Shown here: piece after piece, positions 14,803 to 23,336 of the stretch | Layout: each line of letters begins with the position of its first letter | How positions within the stretch are numbered: the stretch's first letter is position 1 | Assembly: GCF_002188465.1 (NCBI RefSeq) | Contig: NZ_NINW01000021.1 | Span: forward strand, 1 to 39,418 | Length of the DNA: 39,418 bases | Source: Pigmentiphaga sp. NML080357 | GTDB lineage: Bacteria > Pseudomonadota > Gammaproteobacteria > Burkholderiales > Burkholderiaceae_B | Direction of reading: 5' to 3' | The notes under the pieces: model-generated | Seen by the model: only the letters and a program-made list of their open reading frames with translations | Databases searched by the model: none | What the model was told of the DNA's origin: nothing | Made by a program: the position numbers and the translations under genes

Positions 14803-15705
14803 ATGGCAAGCCCCTTGCTTCATTCCGACAAGTCAAAGCCCATCGGCAACATCACCGACGCCTATTCGTTAGAGGTCAACGCGAAGGATATCTCTGCGCT
14901 GACCGCAGCGGCGCCGCGTGTATTGCCCGGGTCAACCATTTCCATTCCCTACCTGGCGAACCAGGACAACGACGCGCGACTGGCCGCAGCGCAGGCCGTT
15001 CGCGGACTCGGCTTTGAGCCCATGCCTCACCTCGCTGCACGCCGTATCGCCTCGTTCGCAAAACTGGAGTCGTTCATCCAGCGCGCGGTCGCGGAAGCCG
15101 GCGTCAAGCGTTGCTTCGTGATCGCTGGAGATCCGTCCACCCCGCTGGGGCCGTTTGCCGACAGCTCCTCACTGATCGAATCAGGCGTGTTCGAGCGCTC
15201 GGGCATTCAGATGGTCGGCGTGGGTGGCCATCCCGAGGGCCATCCGGTCATGAGCACATCTGATCGTTGGAAAGTGCTCGAACACAAGTGTCGCTGCATC
15301 GAAGGGCGCGGCATGGCGCCCTTGATCGTCACGCAATTTGCCTTCGATGCCGACATCGTGCTGGCCTGGCTGGAAGCCCTGCGCGGGCGTGGCGTCGAAC
15401 ATCCCGTACGCGTGGGCGTGCCGGGCCCTGCAGGCGTGGCGGTGCTGGCGCGCTATGCCGCCTTGTGTGGCGTTAGCGCATGCGCGTCGATGTTGTCCAA
15501 GTACGGCATCTCGATCAGCAAGCTGTTCGGCATAGCAGGCCCGGATCTCTTTGTGGATCGTCTGACCACCCGCCTGACCGAAGCACATGGAAAGGTGAGC
15601 CTGCATTTCTTTCCATTCGGAGGCATCGCTCAGTCCGTGAAGTGGGTAGAGCAGTACTGCTCGCGTGCCGAGCCTGAACAACCCATCGACACGGCTCCCA
15701 TGTGA
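14803..15705 (+). CDS. Methylenetetrahydrofolate reductase-like protein
   Basis: About 300 residues from ATG 14803 (the frame is open back to 14686, inside queH; no strong ribosome site decides). TIM-barrel MTHFR family features: SIPYLANQDNDARLAAAQAV, PMPHLAARRI, VIAGDPSTPLGPF and VGVGGHPEGHP, the last matching the family's flavin/folate-binding loop. It resembles the short MetF-like proteins tied to one-carbon and demethylation pathways rather than canonical MetF. Role: reduction or oxidation of folate-bound C1 units, FAD-dependent. It follows queH and a metR remnant, a methionine/folate context. Confidence 0.75.
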   Translation: MASPLLHSDKSKPIGNITDAYSLEVNAKDISALTAAAPRVLPGSTISIPYLANQDNDARLAAAQAVRGLGFEPMPHLAARRIASFAKLESFIQRAVAEAGVKRCFVIAGDPSTPLGPFADSSSLIESGVFERSGIQMVGVGGHPEGHPVMSTSDRWKVLEHKCRCIEGRGMAPLIVTQFAFDADIVLAWLEALRGRGVEHPVRVGVPGPAGVAVLARYAALCGVSACASMLSKYGISISKLFGIAGPDLFVDRLTTRLTEAHGKVSLHFFPFGGIAQSVKWVEQYCSRAEPEQPIDTAPM

Positions 15706-16230
15706 TTACTGCGCCTCCAGCAGTCGCTTGCACTGGCATGCCCCATAGAAGCAGACCTCGTTGGGGCGAACGCTTCGAGAGCATCCTACCGCCCGCCTCA
15801 GCCTTCGCGTTGCGCAAGCGCCCCATGGGCGCGATCCCATTGGCACAGGACACACGCGGCCAACATCACCGGACGCAGGCGCAAATGCCACATCGAAATG
15901 GATCGCCCGCATCATCGGCTTCGACGGTGCGAGCTATCGATTGGCAGATTGGGGGGGCAAACACGATAAACGCCCTTCTCGAACTGCCTTCTGTAGGAAG
16001 ATGGTGATAGACCGAAACTTTGATGATGCGACTTTGCTCGCTGAGACATCCTTACGTTTGCCACTGCAAAGCGCCTATGTGGCACCTAGCTCGCAAATCA
16101 GCAAGGATGCGTAGCGACCAAAATATGGACTAACCTGTTATTCCATAAGACCTTTTACGGAACTGTCCGTCTACATCAAAGACTTGACAGCGGACATTTT
16201 TCATCGCCGGGCCGCCCCAAGATGAAAAGC
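15706..16230. other. Gene-free stretch at the island/chromosome border
   Basis: No gene I can support. A minus-strand reading ending at 15706 (VCFYGACQCKRLLEAQ, stop) has a protein-like Cys-rich C-terminus but no identifiable family. Towards 16100-16200 composition becomes AT-richer, with a short inverted repeat TGTCCG (16164-16169)/CGGACA (16191-16196). This looks like a junction of acquired DNA with the resident chromosome. Confidence 0.4.
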
Positions 16231-16275
16231 GCCCCCTCGGGGGGCAGCGCAGCCGCGTAGCGGCAAGCGTGGGGG
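16231..16275. repeat. GC-rich hairpin intergenic element, copy 1
   Basis: GCCCCC-TC-GGGGGGC (16231-16245) followed by a conserved-looking tail ending in AAGCGTGGGGGC. A similar hairpin with related tail is at 24476-24512. Such elements sit after genes throughout Bordetella/Achromobacter-type genomes and may act as terminators; here it follows the end of the amidohydrolase gene. Confidence 0.55.
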
Positions 16276-16281
16276 CATTCT

Positions 16282-17967
16282 TCATGGGGCAATCTCCTTG
16301 CTGGATGGAAGGTCGACGACGTGGCCGTCGACCACCGTCAATAGGGAATGAAGGGTGGCGATGTCGTTCTCGGCGCAGGTCAGGGGATCGCCGTTCAGGA
16401 CCACGAGATCGGCCAGCTTGCCGGGCGCGATGGCGCCGCGCACGTCTTCGTCGAAGGTCAGGTAGGCGCCGCCGCGAGTCGCGATGCGGAGCGCCTCCTG
16501 CCGGCTCAAGGCCTGGGCGGGGGCTACCGGCCGGCCGCCGCGGCTGAGGCGGGCAACGGCGTGCCAGACCGGTCCGAACAGCGATACCGGCAGGTTGTCG
16601 CTGCCGAAGGCGACGGGCACCCCCGCATCGAGCAGGCGGCGCAGCGGCACGATGTCGTCCTGTGCGTCGGGGCCGCGTCGCTGCATCCAGAGATCGCCGT
16701 CCTTGTAGATGTGGCGGTTGGTATGGGTCGTCAGCACGATGCCGAGGTCGCGTATCCGTGCGACGGTTTGCGCATCCAGCACCGGCTGGTGGCCCAGCAC
16801 CCAGCGCTGGCCGTCGATGGGGTGATGCCGGTGGGCCGCTTCGAACAGCGGCAGGAGATCGGGCCAGATGCCGGCCACCCGTATGCCGGCGCGGGCCGCC
16901 TCGACCAGCAGCGGCGCCAGCGTCTCGGCGTCGAGCGCGGCGCCCGCCTGGAAGCCCGCCCAGCCGGTACAAGGATGATTGCCGGCGCGCAGCGCATTGT
17001 TCAGCGGGTCCTTGTCTATTTCGGCATACAGGCCCTGCACGCGCAGCAGTGCGTCGCCTCGTCCGCGCCGCGCCAGCCAGCCGCTCCAGTCGCGCAGCAG
17101 TTCGAGCGCGTCGCCGCTGCCGCGCGGGCCCCAGTAGGGGCTCAGCACCAGCGTCGCACGCACGGTCGAAGCGCGCTGGGCCCGCACCGTTTCGTAGGCC
17201 TGTATGACCTCGTCCGCCACGCCATGGCCCTCGAACACGGCCGTGGTGCCATAGCGGTTGTATTCGGCCATGGCATGGCGCAGCCCCGTGGCGCGCTGTT
17301 CCGCGGTGAAGCCCGGCGCGGCCCGCATCAGCGTGTGCTCGACGATGGGTACAAGCGTCCGTTCGACGAAACGGCCGGTGGGGTACCCGCGGGCATCGCG
17401 CTCGATGTCGATGTCGGGCGAGGGAGAGGCGGTGCCGGCGCCCACGCCCGCCAGCGCCAGTGCCCGGCTGTTGGCGACCGAGACCAGCGGCGCGCGGTTG
17501 CGCCAGTATCCCCAGATAGGCCGGATATAGACAGGATGATCGGGACTGACGCGGTCCAGGTCGTCGCGCGTGGGATAAAGCCCCTGCGCGAGCGCGTCGT
17601 CGGGCTCGGGATATTCCGGCGGTTGGCCGATGGGTTGAGTGACGATCCAGGTGCCCGGCGGCGCCTTGCGCGCCTCGGCCTCGATGATATCGAGGATGTC
17701 CTGCTTGGTCCGGGCGCCGGCCAGGCTGGGCAGGTGGCGCCGCAAGCCTTCGCGGTCCATGTGCGCATGGCCGTCGGTGAGCCCGGGAAGCACCGACTTG
17801 CCACCCAGGTCCATGCGCTTGGCCTGCGGCCCCGCGGCGGCCAGCACTTCGTCATCGCTGCCCACGGCGACGACGTGCCGCCCGCGGATGGCGACCGCGG
17901 ACGCGATCCCGTCGCGGTCGTTGCAGGTGATGATCTTGCCTCGATGGAGGACGAGGGTGGAGGGCAC
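16282..17967 (-). CDS. YtcJ-like metal-dependent amidohydrolase
   Basis: 561 residues of the amidohydrolase family 3 (YtcJ/LAF3 type). N-terminal beta-sandwich strand GKIITCNDRDGIASAVAIRG, the metal-binding HxH in LPGLTDGHAHMD, VLGHQPVLDAQT with a barrel histidine, the GVPVAFGSDNLP aspartate strand and the closing IAPGKLADLVVLNGDPLT. Substrate is unknown; relatives hydrolyse amide or formyl bonds of aromatic or small metabolites. No signal peptide. The start appears to be GTG 17967 with CAGGAG about 12 bases upstream. A LysR regulator is divergently encoded and likely controls it. Confidence 0.88.
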   Translation of the reverse strand: MPSTLVLHRGKIITCNDRDGIASAVAIRGRHVVAVGSDDEVLAAAGPQAKRMDLGGKSVLPGLTDGHAHMDREGLRRHLPSLAGARTKQDILDIIEAEARKAPPGTWIVTQPIGQPPEYPEPDDALAQGLYPTRDDLDRVSPDHPVYIRPIWGYWRNRAPLVSVANSRALALAGVGAGTASPSPDIDIERDARGYPTGRFVERTLVPIVEHTLMRAAPGFTAEQRATGLRHAMAEYNRYGTTAVFEGHGVADEVIQAYETVRAQRASTVRATLVLSPYWGPRGSGDALELLRDWSGWLARRGRGDALLRVQGLYAEIDKDPLNNALRAGNHPCTGWAGFQAGAALDAETLAPLLVEAARAGIRVAGIWPDLLPLFEAAHRHHPIDGQRWVLGHQPVLDAQTVARIRDLGIVLTTHTNRHIYKDGDLWMQRRGPDAQDDIVPLRRLLDAGVPVAFGSDNLPVSLFGPVWHAVARLSRGGRPVAPAQALSRQEALRIATRGGAYLTFDEDVRGAIAPGKLADLVVLNGDPLTCAENDIATLHSLLTVVDGHVVDLPSSKEIAP

Positions 17968-18036
17968 GGCCGGCGGGCTCCTGCGGTAAGCGTTCCGGCA
18001 AATCTAGCAGAGTCGACTGATTGTAAAAATTGAAAT

Positions 18037-18054
18037 ATTCATATAGATTCATAT
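18037..18054. promoter_or_regulatory. Tandem repeat in LysR/amidohydrolase divergent region
   Basis: ATTCATAT occurs at 18037-18044 and 18047-18054, one helical turn apart, in an AT-rich patch inside the 120-bp divergent space. This is a plausible LysR binding region overlapping a promoter. Confidence 0.4.
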
Positions 18055-18087
18055 CGTTTTTCAATACAACGGAGGCAGGCGGCGGCG

Positions 18088-18996
18088 ATGTCGATTTCCC
18101 TGCGCCAGTTAGAGGCCTTCGTCGCCGTCTGCAACGAAGGCAATTTCAGCAAGGCGGCCCAGCGTATCCATATCTCGCAATCGGGCCTGAGCATCCTGAT
18201 CCGGGAGCTGGAACAAAGCCTGGAATGCCGGCTGTTCGACCGCAGCACGCGCCAGGTCTGCCTGACCGACGCCGGGAGGGAATTCCGCGGACCCGCGGCG
18301 CGGTTGCTGGCGGACCTGTCCACCGCCGTCGGCAACGTCAAGGGCCTGGCCTCCCGCCAGCATGGCCACGTCACCGTGGCGGCGCCGCCGCTGCTGATGT
18401 CGCGGCTGCTGATAGGCATCGCGGCGCAGTTCCGCGCGGCCTATCCGCACATTGCGCTGACGCTGCGGGATATTCCCTCGGAAGCCATCCCGGCCGGCAT
18501 CGCGTCGGCCGAGATCGACCTCGGCATCGGCGCGCGGCCCGAAGACCATGACGAATACCTGACCGAGACTCTGCTCGAAGGACCGCTCATGGCCCTGCTT
18601 CCCGGCGACCACGCACTGGCCCGGCGCCGCGCGTTGAAGTGGGCGGATCTTGCCGCCGTGCCGCTGGTCACCCTTACGCCCGAAAATACTTTCCGCCAGT
18701 TCCTGGACCGCAGCTTCGCACGCCTGGGGCTGCGCCCTTCCATCGCGGTCGAGGTGGTGCAGTTGAGCACGGTCATCGGCCTGGTCGAGGCGGGATTCGG
18801 CGTGGCGGTCATGCCGCCCTATGGCGCCCTGATCCCCGGCGAGGCCAAGACTGTGGCAAGGCCCTTGCGCGAACCCGTGGTCCGTTCCGAGATCGTATTG
18901 ATCCGCGATCGCTTCCGTTCGCCATCGGCCGCGGCGTCGGCCTTCATCGACATCGCCCGCGAGGCCGTCGCGCGCATGGCGGCAGGCCAATCCTGA
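18088..18996 (+). CDS. LysR-family regulator, divergent from amidohydrolase
   Basis: 302 residues. N-terminal helix-turn-helix (LEAFVAVCNEGNFSKAAQRI, SQSGLSILIRELEQSLECRL) and a LysR_substrate effector domain from about residue 92 (VTVAAPPLLMSRLLIGIAAQ, IDLGIGARPEDHDEYL, GFGVAVMPPYG). Ribosome site GGAGGC at 18070-18075. Family members activate an adjacent catabolic gene on binding an inducer; the divergent amidohydrolase is the obvious target. Effector unknown. Confidence 0.9.
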   Translation: MSISLRQLEAFVAVCNEGNFSKAAQRIHISQSGLSILIRELEQSLECRLFDRSTRQVCLTDAGREFRGPAARLLADLSTAVGNVKGLASRQHGHVTVAAPPLLMSRLLIGIAAQFRAAYPHIALTLRDIPSEAIPAGIASAEIDLGIGARPEDHDEYLTETLLEGPLMALLPGDHALARRRALKWADLAAVPLVTLTPENTFRQFLDRSFARLGLRPSIAVEVVQLSTVIGLVEAGFGVAVMPPYGALIPGEAKTVARPLREPVVRSEIVLIRDRFRSPSAAASAFIDIAREAVARMAAGQS

Positions 18997-19338
18997 AGCG
19001 GCTGCCGATGCCGCGCGAATCGCCGTCACGCGTTACGTAACGCGGATGCGCATGGTACGTAACGTTTCGGCTTTCCCGTGTGCTTACCGGCAGCTGAAAT
19101 GGTGTGACTATCGCATCGAAGGAACATCTTCGGATTGCCGATATCCCGTTTTCTTTCAACGTTTTTCGCTCCCCCGTCAGGTCCGCGGCGCGACCCGCAA
19201 GCGCATGTCCCGCTTGCGCTTTCAGCCGATGGCATAGGTTTTGCTCGAACGTCCCGCAAACATGTTTTTCATCATCGACCGACCTCCGGGGCCGGTGGAT
19301 TGCGGCGCTGATGGAATGCCTAATTGTGGGGGCTGAAA
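18997..19338. promoter_or_regulatory. Upstream region of the adhesin gene with two palindromic sites
   Basis: No gene. A perfect 16-bp palindrome CGCGTTACGTAACGCG lies at 19029-19044. A related half-conserved site GGTACGTAACG lies at about 19054-19064. Their TACGTA centres (19034-19039, 19056-19061) are 22 bp apart, two helical turns, as expected for co-operative dimer binding. They may serve the adhesin operon (leader of about 270 bp) or terminate regulation of the LysR gene. Confidence 0.5.
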
Positions 19339-22300
19339 GTGAACAAGACCTATCGCACCGTGTGGAGCCACAGGCTCGGATGTTGGGTGGCGGTCGCGGA
19401 GACCGCGCGTGCCCAGGGCAAGCGAAACGCCGGCCGGGCAGGGGCGGTCGCAGTGGCGCTGATGGCCGGGGTGTGGGCCGCGCCGGCATCGGCGGACGGC
19501 ATGCATGGCATACCGGGGCTGGCCAATGCCCGCTTGACGGAAGGCGCCGCCGTGGGCGTGATGAGCCAGATGCTGCAGGCGGCCACCAATGCGGCTCCTG
19601 CGCCGGTGGCCGCGCCCGCCATGGAGCTTGCGCCGCAAGCCGTATCCCAGACTGCCGCGGCCTTGGCCGGTTTGAGCGCGCCCGTGATGCAGGCGGCGCC
19701 GATGCTGCAGCAGGTGCCGATCGCCGAGGCGCCGCCTTCGGTTCCGGTCGTCCGCGAGGCGCTGGCGGCGGTGCCCGTTCCCGCGCTGGAGACGATTGCG
19801 TCCGTCCCGTCCAAGGCCGTGGAGGCGGTCGCGTCGGCGCCGGCCAGGGTCGCGAAGGTCGCCTCGTCGGCGCCGGCCAAGGTCGCCAAGACCGTCGCTT
19901 CAGCCCCGGCCAGGGTGCTCGAAAAGCTTGTTTCGGCGCCAGCCAAGACCGTTGAAGCCGTCGCCTCGGCGCCGGCCACGGTCGCCGATACGCTCGGTTC
20001 GGTGCCTGCCCAGACCGTTGCATCGATTCCGTCCGATCCGACCGCGAAGGTGTTCGGCCCGGTTTCCTCGAGCACGCCGGGCGCGTCCGTCACGTCCCTG
20101 GCATCGGTCTCGACCGCGCTGTCCAATACGCTGTCGGCCACGCCGGCATCGTCGCTGGCGAGCAATGTGTCGCTCAACTCCATGCCGATGGGCGGATCGC
20201 TGCTGCCGAGCAGCTCCAGCCGGCAAGCGGCGGCCGCCGCGGTATCCGGGTCGGAGCCGCCGCCGCTCAATCCGGCACCGCCCACCGGCCTGGTGATCGG
20301 CACCGCCGGCTTGCTCGGCGGCGTGGGGCAGGGCCTGCAGCCGCTCACGCTGAGCCTGTTCGGTCAGCAGGAAGCCTGGCTGCGTTCGGGTGCGCTGAGC
20401 GTGAACCGCGAGAACATCAACGCCCGCTTCCGGGTGGTCAACGTGCTCGGCGTGCCGGTCCTGGACCTGGCTCCCGTCACAGGCACGCTGCAAGGCACGC
20501 TTGGCGGCAGCCTGCCCGAGCAGAAGCTCACCTTGCTCGGCGGCGTCACCTCGGGCAACTACATCACCAACATCAACTCGGGCCTGACCTATAACAACGG
20601 TTTGCTGCTGCCCGGGACGGACGCCCCGTCGTGGGTGGACAGGAACAACTGCCTGAACGTCCTGGGCATCGCCGGAGCCACCTGCTGGGACATCCCGGCT
20701 GCGCAGAACAACCAGGTCCTCATCGGCGACGGCGCCTCCGCCAACGGTTCGCAGGAAGTCGTGATCGGCACCAACGCCAAGCACATCCTGCCCAACGAAA
20801 ACGCCAGCGACATCTTCACCGATCCCAACATGCCGGGCGTGCCCGACACCAACTATGCGGCGCGCAAGGGCCATTCGGTCCTGATCGGCGACAGCACCTA
20901 CGGCAATGCCAACGGCCAGACCATCCTGGGCGCCAGCGCGTCGTCCACCGTGGCGGGCGGCGTGGCCCTGGGCTTCCAGTCGGTGTCGGATCGCGAGGGC
21001 GGCGGCACGGAGCGCTTCTCCAATGTCGCGGTGCCGGTCCGCGGCGCCGTGTCGGTGGGCTCGGCCGGCAACGAGCGGCAAATCACCAACGTGGCGGGCG
21101 GCACGGCGGCCACCGATGCCGTGAACGTACGCCAGCTCCAGGCCGTGGCCGACCAGATCGGCACGATCGACGGCAACTCGGTCAAGTACGACGACGATAC
21201 CAAGACCAAGGTAACGCTGGCTGGCACGGGCGGTACTGTCGTGACCAACGTCAAGGCCGGTGCGGTGAACGCGACCAGCACCGACGCGGTGAACGGCTCG
21301 CAGCTGAACGAGACCAACACCAATATCACCAATGTCGACAACCGCGTGACCAACGTCGATAACCGCATCACCAATATCGACAACAGCGGCACCAAGTACT
21401 TCAAGGCCAACTCCACGCTGGCCGCGGCGTCGGCGGCCGGTACGGACAGCGTCGCCGCGGGCGGCGCATCGGTGGCGTCGGCGGCCAATGCCGTCGCCCT
21501 GGGCAATGGGGCGAACGCCAGCATGGCCAACAGCGTCGCGCTGGGCGCGGGCTCGACCACTACCGTAGGCGCGCAGGCCGACTATGTGGCCTATGCGCTG
21601 GCCGCACGCCAATCGTCGGCCGGCGAAGTGTCGGTGGGCAGCGCCGGGGCGACGCGGCGCATCACCAATCTGTCGGCCGGCAGCGCGGATACCGATGCGG
21701 TGAACATCGCCCAGTTGAAGGCAGTGGACAGCCGGATCGGCGACGTCGACAAACTGGCTGTCAAGTACGACGACGACAGCAAGACCAAGATCACGCTGAA
21801 CCCGGGCGGCGGCGGCACGGTGATCGCCAATCTGGGACCGGGCGCCGTGACCTCGAGCAGCACCGAGGCCATCAACGGATCGCAGCTGTGGGGCTGGACG
21901 CAGGACGAAACCAACGTCATGAGCAACCTCAGCCTTTACAAGCGCATCAACGATATCGACGTCGATACCAAGTACTTCAAGGCCAATTCCACGCTGGCCG
22001 CTGCGCAGGCGAACGGCACCAACAGCGTGGCGGCGGGCCCGGCGGCGGTATCGGGCGGCACCAACAGCGTCGCGATGGGCAATGGCGCCACGACCTCCGC
22101 CGACAACAGCGTCGCGGTGGGCGGCGCGTCGGCGGCCTCGGGGACGGCTTCCACCGCGGTGGGATCCGAAGCCAAGGCGACCGGGGCGCAATCTACAGCG
22201 ATGGGCTCGGGCTCGACCGCCAGCGGATCGAACTCGACCGCCGTGGGCACGGGCTCCAAGGCGACCGGCACCGACTCCACGGCCATCGGCGCCAATTCCG

Positions 22301-23307
22301 AGGCCAAGGCGAACAACAGCGTCGCGCTGGGCGCAGGTTCGGTGGCGGATCGGGACAACACCGTGTCGGTGGGCTCGGCCGGCAAGGAGCGCCAGATCAC
22401 CAACGTCGCCGACGCGACCCAGGATACCGATGCCGTCAACTATCGCCAGTTGAAGGAAGTATCGGGCGACGTGACCAACATCAAGAACGACGTGACCAAC
22501 ATCCAGCAAGGCAAGGACGGGATGTTCCAGGTCGAGAACTCGCTGGCCCGCGCCAAGCCGACGCCCACGGGCAAGGATTCGGCCGCCGGCGGCGCCGGCG
22601 CGGTGGCGTCGGGCGAGGCTTCCACCGCGATGGGCAACGGCGCGCAGGCGACGGGCGCGAATGCCACCGTGGTCGGCAATTCCGCCGTGGCGTCCGCGAC
22701 GAATTCCTCGGCCTTCGGTACGGGGGCCAAGGCCCAGGGCGACCGCAGTCTCGCCATGGGCGCCAACGCCAGCGCCGCGGTCTCCAATAGCGTGGCGATC
22801 GGTTCCGGCGCGCAGGCCAGCAGCGCGAACAGCATGGCCCTCGGTACCGGCGCCCAGGCCAGCGGCGGCAACAGCGTCGCCCTGGGCTACGGTTCGGTGG
22901 CGGACCGGCCGAACTCCGTCTCGGTCGGGGCGGCGGGGCAGGAGCGCCAGATCACCAATGTTGCCGACGGCACGCAGGACACGGATGCCGTCAACGTCCG
23001 GCAATTGCGCGATGCCACCGGAGAAATCGGCTCCGGCATCAGCAACCTGCGCAACGACCTGCGCTCGGTCGAACGCAACGCCAACGCCGGCGCCGCATCG
23101 GCCATGGCGGTGGCGGGCCTGCCGCAGGCCTACGCGCCGGGCCGCAGCATGGCCTCGGCGGCCGCCAGCCACTACCTGGGCCAATCGGCGATCGCGCTGG
23201 GCGTGTCCACCGTTTCCGAGAACGGCCGCTGGGTCTACAAGTTCGCCGGCAACGTCAACTCGCAAGGCAAGGTGGGCGCCGTCATCGGCGCGGGATACCA
23301 GTGGTAG
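19339..23307 (+). CDS. Trimeric autotransporter adhesin (YadA/Hsf-like)
   Basis: 1322 residues from GTG 19339 (GGGGG six bases upstream). Residues 1-28 form an ESPR extended signal (NKTYRTVWSHRLGCWVAVAE), the signal peptide ending near APASA (52). About 130-235 is Ala/Pro/Val-rich with imperfect SAPAKVAK-like repeats. About 330-480 is an unusual globular stretch with two cysteines (NNCLNVLGIAGATCW). From 480 on come YadA-type head repeats (NSVALGAGS-like), necks (VSVGSAGNERQITNVA occurs four times in variant form, followed by TDAVNxxQL), stalk segments (DAVNGSQL) and TKYFKANSTLAAA repeats. The last 70 residues are the YadA membrane anchor ending in VGAVIGAGYQW. A trimer in the outer membrane would mediate attachment. 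Confidence 0.93.
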   Translation: MNKTYRTVWSHRLGCWVAVAETARAQGKRNAGRAGAVAVALMAGVWAAPASADGMHGIPGLANARLTEGAAVGVMSQMLQAATNAAPAPVAAPAMELAPQAVSQTAAALAGLSAPVMQAAPMLQQVPIAEAPPSVPVVREALAAVPVPALETIASVPSKAVEAVASAPARVAKVASSAPAKVAKTVASAPARVLEKLVSAPAKTVEAVASAPATVADTLGSVPAQTVASIPSDPTAKVFGPVSSSTPGASVTSLASVSTALSNTLSATPASSLASNVSLNSMPMGGSLLPSSSSRQAAAAAVSGSEPPPLNPAPPTGLVIGTAGLLGGVGQGLQPLTLSLFGQQEAWLRSGALSVNRENINARFRVVNVLGVPVLDLAPVTGTLQGTLGGSLPEQKLTLLGGVTSGNYITNINSGLTYNNGLLLPGTDAPSWVDRNNCLNVLGIAGATCWDIPAAQNNQVLIGDGASANGSQEVVIGTNAKHILPNENASDIFTDPNMPGVPDTNYAARKGHSVLIGDSTYGNANGQTILGASASSTVAGGVALGFQSVSDREGGGTERFSNVAVPVRGAVSVGSAGNERQITNVAGGTAATDAVNVRQLQAVADQIGTIDGNSVKYDDDTKTKVTLAGTGGTVVTNVKAGAVNATSTDAVNGSQLNETNTNITNVDNRVTNVDNRITNIDNSGTKYFKANSTLAAASAAGTDSVAAGGASVASAANAVALGNGANASMANSVALGAGSTTTVGAQADYVAYALAARQSSAGEVSVGSAGATRRITNLSAGSADTDAVNIAQLKAVDSRIGDVDKLAVKYDDDSKTKITLNPGGGGTVIANLGPGAVTSSSTEAINGSQLWGWTQDETNVMSNLSLYKRINDIDVDTKYFKANSTLAAAQANGTNSVAAGPAAVSGGTNSVAMGNGATTSADNSVAVGGASAASGTASTAVGSEAKATGAQSTAMGSGSTASGSNSTAVGTGSKATGTDSTAIGANSEAKANNSVALGAGSVADRDNTVSVGSAGKERQITNVADATQDTDAVNYRQLKEVSGDVTNIKNDVTNIQQGKDGMFQVENSLARAKPTPTGKDSAAGGAGAVASGEASTAMGNGAQATGANATVVGNSAVASATNSSAFGTGAKAQGDRSLAMGANASAAVSNSVAIGSGAQASSANSMALGTGAQASGGNSVALGYGSVADRPNSVSVGAAGQERQITNVADGTQDTDAVNVRQLRDATGEIGSGISNLRNDLRSVERNANAGAASAMAVAGLPQAYAPGRSMASAAASHYLGQSAIALGVSTVSENGRWVYKFAGNVNSQGKVGAVIGAGYQW

Positions 23308-23336
23308 CGCGCATGAACGACTCATCGGAGATCAGG

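Noticed and set aside
15706..15915. Short minus-strand frame ending VCFYGACQCKRLLEAQ
   Set aside because: Protein-like ending but only 69 codons, no family recognised and no credible start; reported only as a note in the gene-free stretch.
16348..18033. Plus-strand frame opposite the amidohydrolase
   Set aside because: No motifs; antisense of a clear metal-dependent hydrolase.
19900..23325. Very long open frame (over 1100 codons) on the minus strand of the adhesin gene
   Set aside because: It mirrors the repetitive GC-rich adhesin frame; composition is Arg/His/Gly/Ala-rich without domains, whereas the plus-strand reading has a signal, repeats and membrane anchor.
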